64,000 nt of DNA, taken from positions 62,001 through 126,000 of the IMG/VR virus record IMGVR_UViG_3300032242_000818. One strand, given 5' to 3'. The notes beneath the pieces were generated by a model. It did not search any database. It saw only the letters and a list, made by a program, of their open reading frames with translations, and was not told the origin of the DNA. Below, one piece after another: positions 17,008-24,362 of this stretch. The translations under genes were made by a program, and so were the position numbers. Positions within the stretch are counted from its first letter, which is position 1, and the number at the start of each line of letters is the position of its first letter. This DNA is from a virus.

Positions 17008-17297
17008 TAAAAGTCCCTCGTTTCACCATCTTTAGTAAAGAATGCTTTGATCTTTTGTTCTTCTGTCCAGCCTTGACAATAATCATTATCTACATCACAA
17101 ATATCAAGTGCTTCTAGTTCTGAAACTACTCGATGACTTGTGATTGTTTCACCAAGATATTTCTGAGAGAATTCTTTTGGACGCTCCATTGTTACATCAT
17201 CAAGTGCATATTCTGGATGCGCTTGATCAACTTCAACCATATATCGTTGACGAAACATTCCAATCGTCTCAACCATAACCCATACTTTATCACTCAT
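17007..17297 (-). CDS. Unknown small conserved protein
   Basis: 96 residues from the ATG at 17297; one TTG codon lies upstream. It starts with strands (VWVMVETIGMFRQRYMVEV), suggesting a small beta-rich domain, and has an acidic middle (DICDVDNDYCQGW). It is overlapped by the exonuclease gene and by the next small gene, so it belongs to a coupled array. No function can be assigned. Confidence 0.6.
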   Translation of the reverse strand: MSDKVWVMVETIGMFRQRYMVEVDQAHPEYALDDVTMERPKEFSQKYLGETITSHRVVSELEALDICDVDNDYCQGWTEEQKIKAFFTKDGETRDF

Positions 17298-17658
17298 CAA
17301 TCATCTCCTTAGTTAAAGCCAGCGAGTTTTTCAATGCCTTTTCAGCAACTCGCAATCCATATTCCATCTCATGATTCTTTCGTCTAGCAAGTCTCAAATC
17401 ATTACGAGTTTTTTGATTCTCTTCATACAACTCTGTGGTATCTTTCTTAAGTTTCTCAACCCAATCATTTACTTTATGAATTGTTACCCAAGTACCATCT
17501 GCTAGTTTAGTATGACCATCACGAATACGAAATTCGTCAGTCCATCTTTCAGTATTTTTATAACTTGGCATTGGTTCAAACAAAAACAATTCTTGTTGCT
17601 GTAGTTTCTGTAAAAGAACATCAAAGTTCTTTTCCATATTTTCTTTACCATAAAACAT
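17290..17658 (-). CDS. Unknown coiled-coil protein
   Basis: 122 residues. The C-terminal half is a long charged helix with heptad-like spacing (KLKKDTTELYEENQKTRNDL and onward), suggesting a coiled coil. The N-terminal half contains SYKNTERWTDEFRIRDG. The gene overlaps the genes on both sides by a few bases. It is conserved-looking, with unknown function. Confidence 0.55.
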   Translation of the reverse strand: MFYGKENMEKNFDVLLQKLQQQELFLFEPMPSYKNTERWTDEFRIRDGHTKLADGTWVTIHKVNDWVEKLKKDTTELYEENQKTRNDLRLARRKNHEMEYGLRVAEKALKNSLALTKEMIDE

Positions 17659-18194
17659 TATTCATCTCCTTCATCTTCATCAGACTGATATTCTTCAGTA
17701 CGACCAGCCATTGCTGCATGGATATCGCAAAGAGTACGATGCCAACCATCAGTATAAGTTTTACCTGGACTACCGCATTCTTCACAAGTGCGATAACTAA
17801 AATTCTCAGCAACTGAAATATAATTCCAGTGCTTATCGGTTGCTCCATTAACATAGAAACGAAGTCCACCGAACTTTTCTTTTACTTGAGAAGCCACTGG
17901 AACCTTAACAGTTTCTTCATCAAGTTTTGCTTTGGCTTCATCGATTGCTTCTTGTGTTACGAGTTTAGTGCCATAGAGAACACCACCAACACCAACATCA
18001 ACAAGATAATCATAACGACTCTTCGCTTGGCGATAATCACCATACAACATCCCACAAAGAACATCAAGGATATTATACCAACCATCACCATGTGAGAAAC
18101 CCCAGCACATGGCTGTGTGTTGCATATTCTCATTTCGATCTTTAAAGATCAGCGGATATTTTGCACAGAGTGCTTCATCAAGTTCTTTTCTCAT
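17658..18194 (-). CDS. Unknown protein with C-terminal zinc finger
   Basis: 178 residues. The N-terminal part has CWGFSHGDGWYNILDVLCG and VKEKFGGLRFYVNGATDKHWNYI, a pattern I recall from conserved phage proteins of unknown function. Near the C-terminus RTCEECGSPGKTYTDGWHRTLCDIH offers two CxxC/CxxH pairs for zinc. It overlaps the radical SAM gene by 4 bases. A nucleic-acid-binding role is possible but not shown. Confidence 0.6.
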   Translation of the reverse strand: MRKELDEALCAKYPLIFKDRNENMQHTAMCWGFSHGDGWYNILDVLCGMLYGDYRQAKSRYDYLVDVGVGGVLYGTKLVTQEAIDEAKAKLDEETVKVPVASQVKEKFGGLRFYVNGATDKHWNYISVAENFSYRTCEECGSPGKTYTDGWHRTLCDIHAAMAGRTEEYQSDEDEGDE

Positions 18195-19702
18195 ACTGCT
18201 CCAATCATTTGTTTATACATCATCAATCTCATATCATTCAATACTGGAATATTATACATTCTCTGCAATTCAACTTCAGTATAGGTGGTAATATGTTCAA
18301 GGGGGATACCCAGAGCAAGATATGATATTACTTGAAAATCTGGAACTAAAGTTTTATTACCCATACTTCTGCTAAAGTTATCTGCAATCTGAGAACACAT
18401 TCTAAAATTTAAACCCTGTTCTTCATGAACCCATCCATCATTATTAAATGTGTAACCATAGATTTCAGGATTCATTGCAAACTCAGAACCATAAAGATTA
18501 ACACCTTTTGTTTTATCTGTTATGTGTAAAGCATTAAATGATGTATGTTGTACTGGGTATTCATCGCTATGGACATATTCCCAAAGTTCTTCAAAATATT
18601 TTTCATCATCATATGGCAATCCGATAATTAAACCTACACCAGTATTAACTTTACCTTTCCATTTTTCACGAACCCATTTTAATCTTTCTTTAACTCTATC
18701 TGGATGAAGTCCTTTACCAATTGCTTTTGCGCTCTTATGATTAAACGATTCAATACCAAAGAAGTTGCCAACTAATCCTGCCTCAAGAAGTAAATCTGCT
18801 TGGTGTGGGAACCTATCAATCAAATCAAGTCTTAAGAATGCAGAAAATTTTGGTTTGAATGGCAATGATGTAAACAACTTATAAAATTCTTCCATCTTAT
18901 CATTATCATCATTGAAGGTATCGTCAGTTATGTAATATGAATCAGTTCCTCTAGTTTCCCAGAGTTTAACTAACTCATCACGAACCTCTTCCATATCTCT
19001 AATGTAAGTGCCTTTCTTTTTACCAAGTAAAGGATAAGAACAAAATTTACATTTGAAAATACAACCACGAGCAAATTCAATAGGCAATCCCTCACCTGGA
19101 AGAAGATGCACATCATCATCATGATAAAATGTTTGTAACTGATCCATTTGTGGTTCTGGATATTTACCTGAGTCTATAATGATAGAAGTCTTACCATCAA
19201 TAACCTTCTCAGTAAAATTTTCTAGTTTATCTTTTTTACCAGCAAGAAAATTAGTAAGATCAACTGAAGACACATCCCCATATCCAGCAACATAATAATC
19301 TACCTGATGATCCGCATGAGCAAGTAAAGCATATGCGCCACCAAAAACAATCTTGGCTGAACTGGTAGCCTTAACATAATCATAGATTTTAGAAATCTTT
19401 TCATATGATGTACTTTGATACATCTTTAAAAGATTATCATTGATCATGGCTACCTTACCATCTCTACGTGCATAGAAGAAGGTAGAAGAGTATCCAACCC
19501 AAAGAGTTTCTGGTGTAAGAACTTTTTCTATTGCATTAATGACTTCTTCAGCAGACATATACTGAGTATAGTCAATAACAACTGCACTATACCCATGCTT
19601 CTTCAATTCTGATGTAATCCTGTAAGGTCCAAGAGACCTTTGAATCCTAGGAAAGATTGGGTCATTATGTTTAGACCCACTCAGAATAATTACATCTGCC
19701 AT
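18191..19702 (-). CDS. B12-binding-type radical SAM protein
   Basis: 503 residues from the ATG at 19702, whose A is also the last base of the upstream TGA; an in-frame TTG 9 bases earlier is less likely. The N-terminal 150 residues look like the Rossmann-type cobalamin-binding half of these enzymes (ADVIILSGSKHND, LWVGYSS, AKIVFGGAYA). The radical SAM core has ARGCIFKCKFCSYPLLG, the Cx3Cx2C [4Fe-4S] motif, followed by TDDTFNDD and GVGLIIGLPYDDEKYF. Members methylate or rearrange unactivated carbons; the substrate is unknown. It is unusual among replication genes and could act on DNA bases, peptides or a cofactor. Confidence 0.8.
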   Translation of the reverse strand: MADVIILSGSKHNDPIFPRIQRSLGPYRITSELKKHGYSAVVIDYTQYMSAEEVINAIEKVLTPETLWVGYSSTFFYARRDGKVAMINDNLLKMYQSTSYEKISKIYDYVKATSSAKIVFGGAYALLAHADHQVDYYVAGYGDVSSVDLTNFLAGKKDKLENFTEKVIDGKTSIIIDSGKYPEPQMDQLQTFYHDDDVHLLPGEGLPIEFARGCIFKCKFCSYPLLGKKKGTYIRDMEEVRDELVKLWETRGTDSYYITDDTFNDDNDKMEEFYKLFTSLPFKPKFSAFLRLDLIDRFPHQADLLLEAGLVGNFFGIESFNHKSAKAIGKGLHPDRVKERLKWVREKWKGKVNTGVGLIIGLPYDDEKYFEELWEYVHSDEYPVQHTSFNALHITDKTKGVNLYGSEFAMNPEIYGYTFNNDGWVHEEQGLNFRMCSQIADNFSRSMGNKTLVPDFQVISYLALGIPLEHITTYTEVELQRMYNIPVLNDMRLMMYKQMIGAV

Positions 19703-20061
19703 CAACCCCAAGTCCTATGATTTTCTGCTACGTGTTCCATTCCATCATAGTCGTGGATATGCCATTCCACATCGTCAGGAATTTCAACGATAGCAATATC
19801 CGCAGCCCAACTATTTGCTGCAGTGCCCATCTCTTCAATAACTGCGATCAAATCTGGATCAGATCTATTGTTACAGAAGTCATAGTCGCTTAGATAATGA
19901 TCATCGTCGCCAGAATGACCTGCTTCAAAATAAGAGTTACCCAACAGTCTGGATTCATTCTCTACTTTGTCAAAGGCAATACCTTTACGATCAAGTAGTT
20001 TCTCAAATGCTTCATTTGAGATACCAAACCCACCAAAACAACGATTGATTGCTACTTTCAT
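19702..20061 (-). CDS. Conserved phage protein (MKVAINRCFGGFGIS type)
   Basis: 119 residues. The start KVAINRCFGGFGISNEA is a signature I recall in small phage proteins of unknown function. The rest is acidic (LSDYDFCNNRSDPDLIAVIEE) and ends with VEWHIHDYDGMEHVAE. The gene overlaps the ligase stop region by 4 bases and the radical SAM start by one base. No enzymatic motif is evident. Confidence 0.7.
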   Translation of the reverse strand: MKVAINRCFGGFGISNEAFEKLLDRKGIAFDKVENESRLLGNSYFEAGHSGDDDHYLSDYDFCNNRSDPDLIAVIEEMGTAANSWAADIAIVEIPDDVEWHIHDYDGMEHVAENHRTWG

Positions 20062-21356
20062 TTTATATCCTTTGAATAATCTGCTTCATCTTTATCATCA
20101 CGAATCTCAACAAAGATTGGCAGGAATAAACTTTCATCACCCAACTTGTTCTTAATTCTACAATTATACTTGATTGAAACAATTTTGTCAACTATTTCTT
20201 GACCATAACTCTTGCGTTGAGCATCAGTCAATCCAGAACCTACACTTACCTTAACTATACCATCAGCTGATTCGCAAATTAAAGAACCAAGCATTCCTGC
20301 ATACTTACCAGTGCCTTCTTCGATTGCAACAATCTTAAGATCGCATTCTAGTTCACCTTTGAATTTAATCTGATGCTTTGCACGCTTATCTTCCCATGGA
20401 CCACTACCATCTTTGAGAATAATGCCTTCATAACCCTCTGAAAGATATTGTTCAAAAATAACAAACGCTTCTCTATATGTTTGCACAATGGTACTGGTCA
20501 CAGTCCAAATCTTTTTACCTTCAGACTTTTGGTTTGATACAATCGCTTCAAGGGTTGAGAATCGTTTTGAGTATGGGGTTAGGCATTTACCATCAGCAAA
20601 GTATGCATAAGGAATTAAATCCCAAACAGAAGCATGAACCATTGCTGCTTCTTCTTCAGAGATAGTTCCTTTGTTGGCTTTGTTTAAGATTCCATTGCCA
20701 GTCTGGCGATCAGCAAACTGATAATCACCATCAAGCATAACCAATAACTCACCATCGAACACACAATCGACAGAGCCAGCAAGAGCAATAAATTCTTGCT
20801 CAAGGTTACCAAGTAATAAAATTTCTTTTCCATTTCTACTCCTAAATTCACATTTACCATCTCTGACGATTGCGTTGAAGCGCATGCCGTCCATTTTCAT
20901 TTGTGCGTACGCTGGGAAATTTATCTTGTCTACGAGTTTCTGCTCGAATGGGCTGCACAACATTACGGGATATTCGCTCACCAAACCAGTCCACACTGCG
21001 TTTGCGGTTGATACTTGAACCCCACATTTTAAATCCTTTTGAATAATTCGCTCAATAACTTTAGCATTACAAGAATCTAAGTCGCTTAGAATCTCAGTCA
21101 ATCGTTGAATTGCTGCATTACCTGTAACTTCTCTACTGGATAAATCATAAAGACTATCAATTGCGTGCTTCAAACAACCCTTGCCGTTGGCAGTATATGC
21201 AGGAATCTTGCGCTGATAGAATTGAGTGAATGGATCAAGAGCCAAACGAATGACTTCTCGAAGCATCTCATTATCTTTATTCTTTTCCAACTGCTCAATT
21301 TTGTAATTACGTGATGCATTTGCAGCAAGATCATTTAAAAAAATATTGATATTCAT
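20058..21356 (-). CDS. 30: ATP-dependent DNA ligase, T4 gp30-like
   Basis: 432 residues (T4 gp30 has 487). The adenylation motif is AYAQMKMDGMRFNAIV (KxDG, about residues 153-168), followed by FRSRNGKEI (motif Ia/III area), VFDGELLV (motif III), EGIILKDGSG (motif IV, EGxIxK) and HQIKFKGELECDLKIV (motif V). The N-terminal helical region resembles the DNA-binding domain of phage ligases. It seals nicks on the lagging strand. It overlaps neighbours by 4 bases. Confidence 0.93.
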   Translation of the reverse strand: MNINIFLNDLAANASRNYKIEQLEKNKDNEMLREVIRLALDPFTQFYQRKIPAYTANGKGCLKHAIDSLYDLSSREVTGNAAIQRLTEILSDLDSCNAKVIERIIQKDLKCGVQVSTANAVWTGLVSEYPVMLCSPFEQKLVDKINFPAYAQMKMDGMRFNAIVRDGKCEFRSRNGKEILLLGNLEQEFIALAGSVDCVFDGELLVMLDGDYQFADRQTGNGILNKANKGTISEEEAAMVHASVWDLIPYAYFADGKCLTPYSKRFSTLEAIVSNQKSEGKKIWTVTSTIVQTYREAFVIFEQYLSEGYEGIILKDGSGPWEDKRAKHQIKFKGELECDLKIVAIEEGTGKYAGMLGSLICESADGIVKVSVGSGLTDAQRKSYGQEIVDKIVSIKYNCRIKNKLGDESLFLPIFVEIRDDKDEADYSKDIK

Positions 21357-21541
21357 TTATGTTTCAACTCCTTGAATTTTCTATATCTCATATCAAAACG
21401 AATTGGCTTGATAAACTTCTTTACCTCACCAGTGTTCACATTATAGAAAGCAACCATCTTTGACTTATCATCAGTCAAGTAATAGATATGGTTGGTTACG
21501 TTCCCAACCCAATCTGAAGTTATCTCTTGGAAGACCCTCAT
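21353..21541 (-). CDS. Unknown small basic protein
   Basis: 62 residues from the ATG at 21541, which forms an ATGA overlap with the upstream stop; a longer frame to 21586 would overlap the upstream gene and is unlikely. The sequence MRVFQEITSDWVGN then beta-type segments NHIYYLTDDKSKMVAFYNV and a basic C-terminus suggests a small beta-sheet domain. Function unknown. Confidence 0.6.
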   Translation of the reverse strand: MRVFQEITSDWVGNVTNHIYYLTDDKSKMVAFYNVNTGEVKKFIKPIRFDMRYRKFKELKHK

Positions 21542-21900
21542 GCTACTTCCTTGAGATAACCATAAGGTAAGCCAAACAAGTAGCAAGCATACTCAGCATC
21601 ACCACCTGCGTCAACAGAATCCATGAGCCAAGCGATAACACGAGCACGATTAGTGCCAGTGTGCATAAGGTTGGTGACCTTATCTTCAAATTTGAGGATC
21701 GCTTCTGCCTCATCAATTTTGCGACAAAGTTCTTCGTGCTCAATAGCAGTAGCGAGGACTTCAAATTCTTTCTCGAAGTCTTCCAGCGTCCACTCGCTGG
21801 TATCGATGCCACGTGGTCGAGTGCCGTAAGCATCTTTATACATATCCCAATAAGTGCATTGGGCTTGTTCAAGAGGTGACATTTCATTCCATGATAGCAT
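21538..21900 (-). CDS. Unknown conserved protein
   Basis: 120 residues, helical and acidic. The pattern LSWNEMSPLEQAQCTYWDMYKDAYG followed by RPRGIDTSEWTLEDFE, and the tail YLFGLPYGYLKEV, looks like a conserved phage family. The N-terminus has the form (MSPLEQAQCxYxD) of small phage proteins from several groups. No function is known to me. Confidence 0.65.
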   Translation of the reverse strand: MLSWNEMSPLEQAQCTYWDMYKDAYGTRPRGIDTSEWTLEDFEKEFEVLATAIEHEELCRKIDEAEAILKFEDKVTNLMHTGTNRARVIAWLMDSVDAGGDAEYACYLFGLPYGYLKEVA

Positions 21901-21914
21901 AGCGATCTCCTAGA

Positions 21915-22109
21915 TTAAACGAAAGACTTACGTGGAAAACCAACAGCGAAACCCGATGTTCCAGTGGAAGCAACTCGAGTTGTTTTTCCACGCATCAACA
22001 TCTTAGGTGCTTTACGGGATTTTACAACCTCAATAGAACCACCTTGTTTCAAAAACTTCTTCAGTGCTTTTTCAGTCTCAGCACGTAACTCGGTTTTGGA
22101 TTTATACAT
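21915..22109 (-). CDS. Unknown small basic protein
   Basis: 64 residues from the ATG at 22109, chosen because AGGA lies 7 bases upstream; the ATG at 22115 is too close to it. The protein has a charged helix (ELRAETEKALKKFLKQGG) followed by a basic, Gly/Thr-rich tail. A sigma70-type promoter lies about 30 bases upstream, so it is the first gene of the unit running through the ligase. Confidence 0.6.
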   Translation of the reverse strand: MYKSKTELRAETEKALKKFLKQGGSIEVVKSRKAPKMLMRGKTTRVASTGTSGFAVGFPRKSFV

Positions 22110-22139
22110 AGTCATTTCCTTTTCATCATTTATACAACT

Positions 22140-22168
22140 ATTATACTCCAAGGTTGCATTAAAGTAAA
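22140..22168 (-). promoter_or_regulatory. Sigma70-type promoter before the ligase unit
   Basis: Minus strand -35 TTTACT and -10 TATAAT with a 17-base spacer. The segment GCTTTACTTTAATGCAA is shared with the promoters at 31729 and (one base different) 34184, and TTGTATAA follows the -10 box as it does at 34184. Confidence 0.75.
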
Positions 22169-22180
22169 GCGAAATGTTGA

Positions 22181-22205
22181 AAAACCCTACTAAAAGTAGG
22201 GTTTT
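22181..22205 (-). terminator. Intrinsic terminator hairpin
   Basis: An 11-bp perfect stem (AAAACCCTACT / AGTAGGGTTTT) with a 3-base loop, ending in a run of five T on the minus strand. It lies just upstream of the promoter at 22140 and separates the Sm-like/rubrerythrin unit from the ligase unit. Confidence 0.75.
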
Positions 22206-22206
22206 G

Positions 22207-22300
22207 TAAGTTCTTGAAAAGTAAACCTTTTTTATTACTTTTTATAGCCCGAGAGAGCCTCTAGGCAGGTAGGGGTGGGTTATCCCCTGTTAGAAACCGT
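22207..22300. other. Intergenic segment of higher G+C, no gene seen
   Basis: Between two hairpins. It contains the palindrome GCCTCTAGGC and short G- and C-runs, unlike the AT-rich surroundings. I see no open frame with a ribosome site and no tRNA-like cloverleaf. Confidence 0.4.
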
Positions 22301-22322
22301 AAAACGTCCCTACGGTCGTTTT
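22301..22322 (-). terminator. Hairpin after the Sm-like gene
   Basis: Minus strand AAAACGACC pairs with GGGACGTTTT through one mismatch around a 4-base loop, 9 bases after the stop codon at 22331. The T-run is short, so terminator strength is uncertain. Confidence 0.45.
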
Positions 22323-22330
22323 GGCACGTC

Positions 22331-22633
22331 CTACGAGACGATTTTTAGTCCGCTCAGGGCACTGGCGGAAACGACCTCAATACCCGAGCCAAAGATTCGG
22401 TTATATTCGTTCGCCATATTTGGGGCTGGGATACCCTCAGTGGCGATTGCGGTAGCGTAAAGGGTAATGTCGCTTTCAGCGTATGGCATGTATGGAGCAA
22501 GTCCAACACCAACACCTTTTTCTGTTTGCTGAATTACGATTGCAGCTGGATCGCTTAATGTATAACCAAGTTCAGTTAATTCAGTCTTGGCGATAATCTC
22601 TTCACCATTCAATAGTTTAAAAACTTTAATCAT
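22331..22633 (-). CDS. Sm-like (LSm fold) phage protein
   Basis: 100 residues. It opens with MIKVFKLLNGEEIIAKTE, the first strands of an Sm-like beta barrel as seen in short phage LSm-like proteins, followed by LSDPAAIVIQQ and a region (LAPYMPYAESDITLY) that matches the second half of such proteins. Phage Sm-like proteins are thought to bind RNA, but their role is unproven. A second, longer protein with a similar opening lies at 39179-39628. The C-terminal codons are more G+C-rich than the rest. Confidence 0.65.
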   Translation of the reverse strand: MIKVFKLLNGEEIIAKTELTELGYTLSDPAAIVIQQTEKGVGVGLAPYMPYAESDITLYATAIATEGIPAPNMANEYNRIFGSGIEVVSASALSGLKIVS

Positions 22634-22634
22634 A

Positions 22635-22775
22635 TTATTCCTCTATCATGTATTCAATAAAATCTGCTGCTTGGTTTTGATCATGGAAGTATTGCATAAC
22701 AATTTTATCCATATCATATACATGTTGCATAAAAACTAGAATCTGTTTATTTTTATAAACAGATACCTTGAGCAT
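22635..22775 (-). CDS. Unknown small protein
   Basis: 46 residues from the ATG at 22775, which is preceded by GAGGGA at a good distance. An in-frame ATG at 22838 exists but has no ribosome site and lies only 7 bases from the late-type promoter box. The sequence LKVSVYKNKQILVFMQHVYDMD followed by a helix looks like a small alpha/beta domain. The stop is one base from the Sm-like gene's start region, so the two are co-expressed. Confidence 0.55.
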   Translation of the reverse strand: MLKVSVYKNKQILVFMQHVYDMDKIVMQYFHDQNQAADFIEYMIEE

Positions 22776-22844
22776 CCAATTCCCTCTGCGAACCAGAAAG
22801 AAAGAGATTAGGTTTGGTGATAGTTTTGCTTTCATCATAACAAG

Positions 22845-22851
22845 TATTTAG
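22845..22851 (-). promoter_or_regulatory. Late-type promoter box (CTAAATA)
   Basis: Minus strand CTAAATA directly follows the UUCG hairpin after rubredoxin and precedes the small protein/Sm-like pair. It has the same form as boxes upstream of virion genes. The first good start codon is 70 bases downstream. Confidence 0.45.
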
Positions 22852-22870
22852 GGGAACTCGAAAGTCCCCC
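22851..22870 (-). terminator. UUCG-tetraloop hairpin after rubredoxin
   Basis: Minus strand GGGGACT-TTCG-AGTTCCCC forms a stem of about 8 bp (one G-U pair) closed on a TTCG loop, 17 bases after the rubredoxin stop codon. A T-run is absent; the late promoter box follows at once. Confidence 0.65.
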
Positions 22871-22886
22871 TACTTGCTACGATTAC

Positions 22887-23024
22887 TTACAAAGTTTCGT
22901 ATTCGTCTTTGCCAACACCACACTCAGGACATTCAAAGTCAGCAGGAAGTTCATCCCACTTACCTTCTAAGTCTTCATCATGAACGTGACCACAGACTAT
23001 ACACATACGTACTAGTTCCATCAT
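22887..23024 (-). CDS. Rubredoxin
   Basis: 45 residues. MCIVCGHVHDED and FECPECGVGKDEYE supply the two CxxC pairs of the Fe(Cys)4 site with rubredoxin-like flanks (CGH in the first pair, CPxCG...K in the second). It is slightly shorter than free rubredoxins (about 52). The start ATG at 23024 overlaps the rubrerythrin stop (ATGA), so the two are made together. It probably delivers electrons to the rubrerythrin diiron centre, in place of the C-terminal rubredoxin domain that most rubrerythrins carry. Confidence 0.85.
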   Translation of the reverse strand: MMELVRMCIVCGHVHDEDLEGKWDELPADFECPECGVGKDEYETL

Positions 23025-23473
23025 AAATCCTCCAAGACTTTTTTATAAGCATTAGCATGGCGCTCTTCAACTTTCTTTAAAGCATTGAAACGCTTTTCAG
23101 CTTTTGCTAAAACAGCCTTGAACTCTTGCGCATGTTCAAAAGATTCTTGGATCTGTCCACGCATTTCTTTTTCTGCATGCAGGTCTCCCTCTGAAACTGC
23201 AATCGCTTGGAACTGTGGATACATTTCTGTATACTCATAAGTCTCACCATCAATTGCTTTTTGTAAACATTCCTTAGTGGATGGTTTACCGATTAGCAAT
23301 TCTAGATGACCCCAAGCATGTTTAATCTCTTGATCAGCAGTATGTTCAAAGTGTTTTGCAACATCTTCGAATCCTTCTTCACGAGCGATCTTAGCAAAAT
23401 AACGATACTTGATATGAGCCATTGACTCACCAGCAAGCGCACTTTCAAGATTCTTTAATGTTGCAGAAGTCAT
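23021..23473 (-). CDS. Rubrerythrin, ferritin-like domain only
   Basis: 150 residues of four-helix ferritin-like fold. Diiron-type motifs are visible: ALAGESMAHIKYRYFA (Glu in helix 1), FEHTADQEIKHAWGH (ExxH, helix 2), GDLHAEKEMRGQ and VEERHANAYKKVL (ExxH, helix 4). Canonical rubrerythrin adds a C-terminal rubredoxin domain; here the chain stops and a separate rubredoxin gene follows with a 4-base overlap. Rubrerythrins reduce peroxide in low-oxygen conditions. Peroxide defence of the infected host is the inferred role. Confidence 0.88.
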   Translation of the reverse strand: MTSATLKNLESALAGESMAHIKYRYFAKIAREEGFEDVAKHFEHTADQEIKHAWGHLELLIGKPSTKECLQKAIDGETYEYTEMYPQFQAIAVSEGDLHAEKEMRGQIQESFEHAQEFKAVLAKAEKRFNALKKVEERHANAYKKVLEDL

Positions 23474-23622
23474 AGAAACCTCGACTTGTTATCATAAAAG
23501 TAACGAGTCCAATGTTCTACATCTGCAGCACTTGTTGGACGTTTGCTATTAATAAATTGTTCAAGCGCAGATTGCTCTCTTGGAAGGGTAAAGAAACTCT
23601 TTATTAGATCTAGAAAATTCAT
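23470..23622 (-). CDS. Unknown 50-residue protein
   Basis: The frame starts with ATG at 23622 and ends with a TGA overlapping the rubrerythrin start (ATGA). It contains an amphipathic N-terminus (NFLDLIKSFFTLPRE) and the segment KRPTSAADVEHWTRYFYDNK. It is linked by 4-base overlaps to the genes on both sides, which supports it as a real gene. Function unknown. Confidence 0.65.
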   Translation of the reverse strand: MNFLDLIKSFFTLPREQSALEQFINSKRPTSAADVEHWTRYFYDNKSRFL

Positions 23623-23726
23623 CTTCCGATCCCCCTTGTGATTGCTTCTGCTCTTGCTTTACGTGCCTCAGCGATAGATTCAAACATTGACATAGCAAAT
23701 CTTTTTAAAAATTTTAAAAATGCCAT
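23619..23726 (-). CDS. Unknown 35-residue peptide
   Basis: A short frame (MAFLKFLKRFAMSMFESI then EARKARAEAITRGIGR) with a GGAG site upstream and an ATGA overlap with the next gene. The N-terminal half is a basic amphipathic helix that could bind membrane. The tight coupling argues that it is translated. Confidence 0.55.
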   Translation of the reverse strand: MAFLKFLKRFAMSMFESIAEARKARAEAITRGIGR

Positions 23727-23727
23727 A

Positions 23728-24222
23728 TTATTCTCCTTCGTTAAGAACCTGTGGCTTACCAGCAGTTTTAATCTTAACTTTCTTTGGCTTTTGTTCTTCT
23801 GGAACTAAACGCTCCAAAGCAATCTTAAGCATACCATTGAACATTTCTGCGTTCTTTACTTCGATGTGATCATCGATAGCAAATGCGCGAGTAAAGGCAC
23901 GAGTAGCAATACCTTTGAACAAGAAGTTATCTTCTAGTGCATCAGTAGCTGCATCAACATTACCTTTAACAATCAACTTACCACCATCAATCTCAATATC
24001 GATCTCAGACTCACCGAAACCAGCAACTGCGATTTCAATCGTGTATGAGTTCTCATTATTCTTGCGAATGTTGTATGGTGGGTAGTTGGGGATATTTTTA
24101 GTTAGATCAGCATGCAATGTTTGGAATTGCTTTGCAGAATCTTCAAAACCGACAAAGAATTTGTCGAAATCTTTAAATGCATCTTGTGAAAAGAATGCGG
24201 GTACAAAAGTCTTATTGACCAT
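23728..24222 (-). CDS. hsp20: Small heat-shock protein Hsp20
   Basis: 164 residues. The alpha-crystallin domain spans about residues 47-140: YNIRKNNENSYTIEIAVAGFGESEIDIEIDGG in outline, with the A-x-x-x-GML motif as NAEMFNGMLKIAL, followed by a C-terminal extension ending in the charged KPKKVKIK region. The N-terminal arm has a Phe-rich segment. It is an ATP-independent holdase and a common T4-like aquatic phage gene, perhaps aiding head assembly. TAGGAG precedes the ATG. Confidence 0.92.
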   Translation of the reverse strand: MVNKTFVPAFFSQDAFKDFDKFFVGFEDSAKQFQTLHADLTKNIPNYPPYNIRKNNENSYTIEIAVAGFGESEIDIEIDGGKLIVKGNVDAATDALEDNFLFKGIATRAFTRAFAIDDHIEVKNAEMFNGMLKIALERLVPEEQKPKKVKIKTAGKPQVLNEGE

Positions 24223-24253
24223 GAGTTTCTCCTATTAAGCGAGTAATAAATTT

Positions 24254-24353
24254 GACACCCCGAAGGCATGTCGATTAAATGCTGGTTACTGGTTCCAGCG
24301 ACAGCTTAACGTACTGACAGCTTTACCAACGATTCGTACTTAGCGGTCCTAAG
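24254..24353 (-). other. Structured non-coding segment upstream of hsp20
   Basis: This 139-base gap (24224-24362) is less AT-rich than its flanks and can form three separate hairpins: 24254-24272 (UUCG-type loop with one bulge), 24281-24299 (GCTGG/CCAGC) and 24339-24353 (CTTAG/CTAAG). An 8-base direct repeat GACAGCTT occurs at 24300 and 24316. It could be a terminator plus a leader RNA for hsp20, or a small RNA. I see no tRNA fold. Confidence 0.4.
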
Positions 24354-24362
24354 GTGAATACT

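Noticed and set aside
22207-22300. Attachment site or mobile-element remnant at the GCCTCTAGGC palindrome
   Set aside because: No integrase, inverted repeats or target duplication are seen; the palindrome is short.
24223-24362. tRNA gene in the non-coding gap
   Set aside because: No cloverleaf, CCA end or consistent T-arm on either strand.
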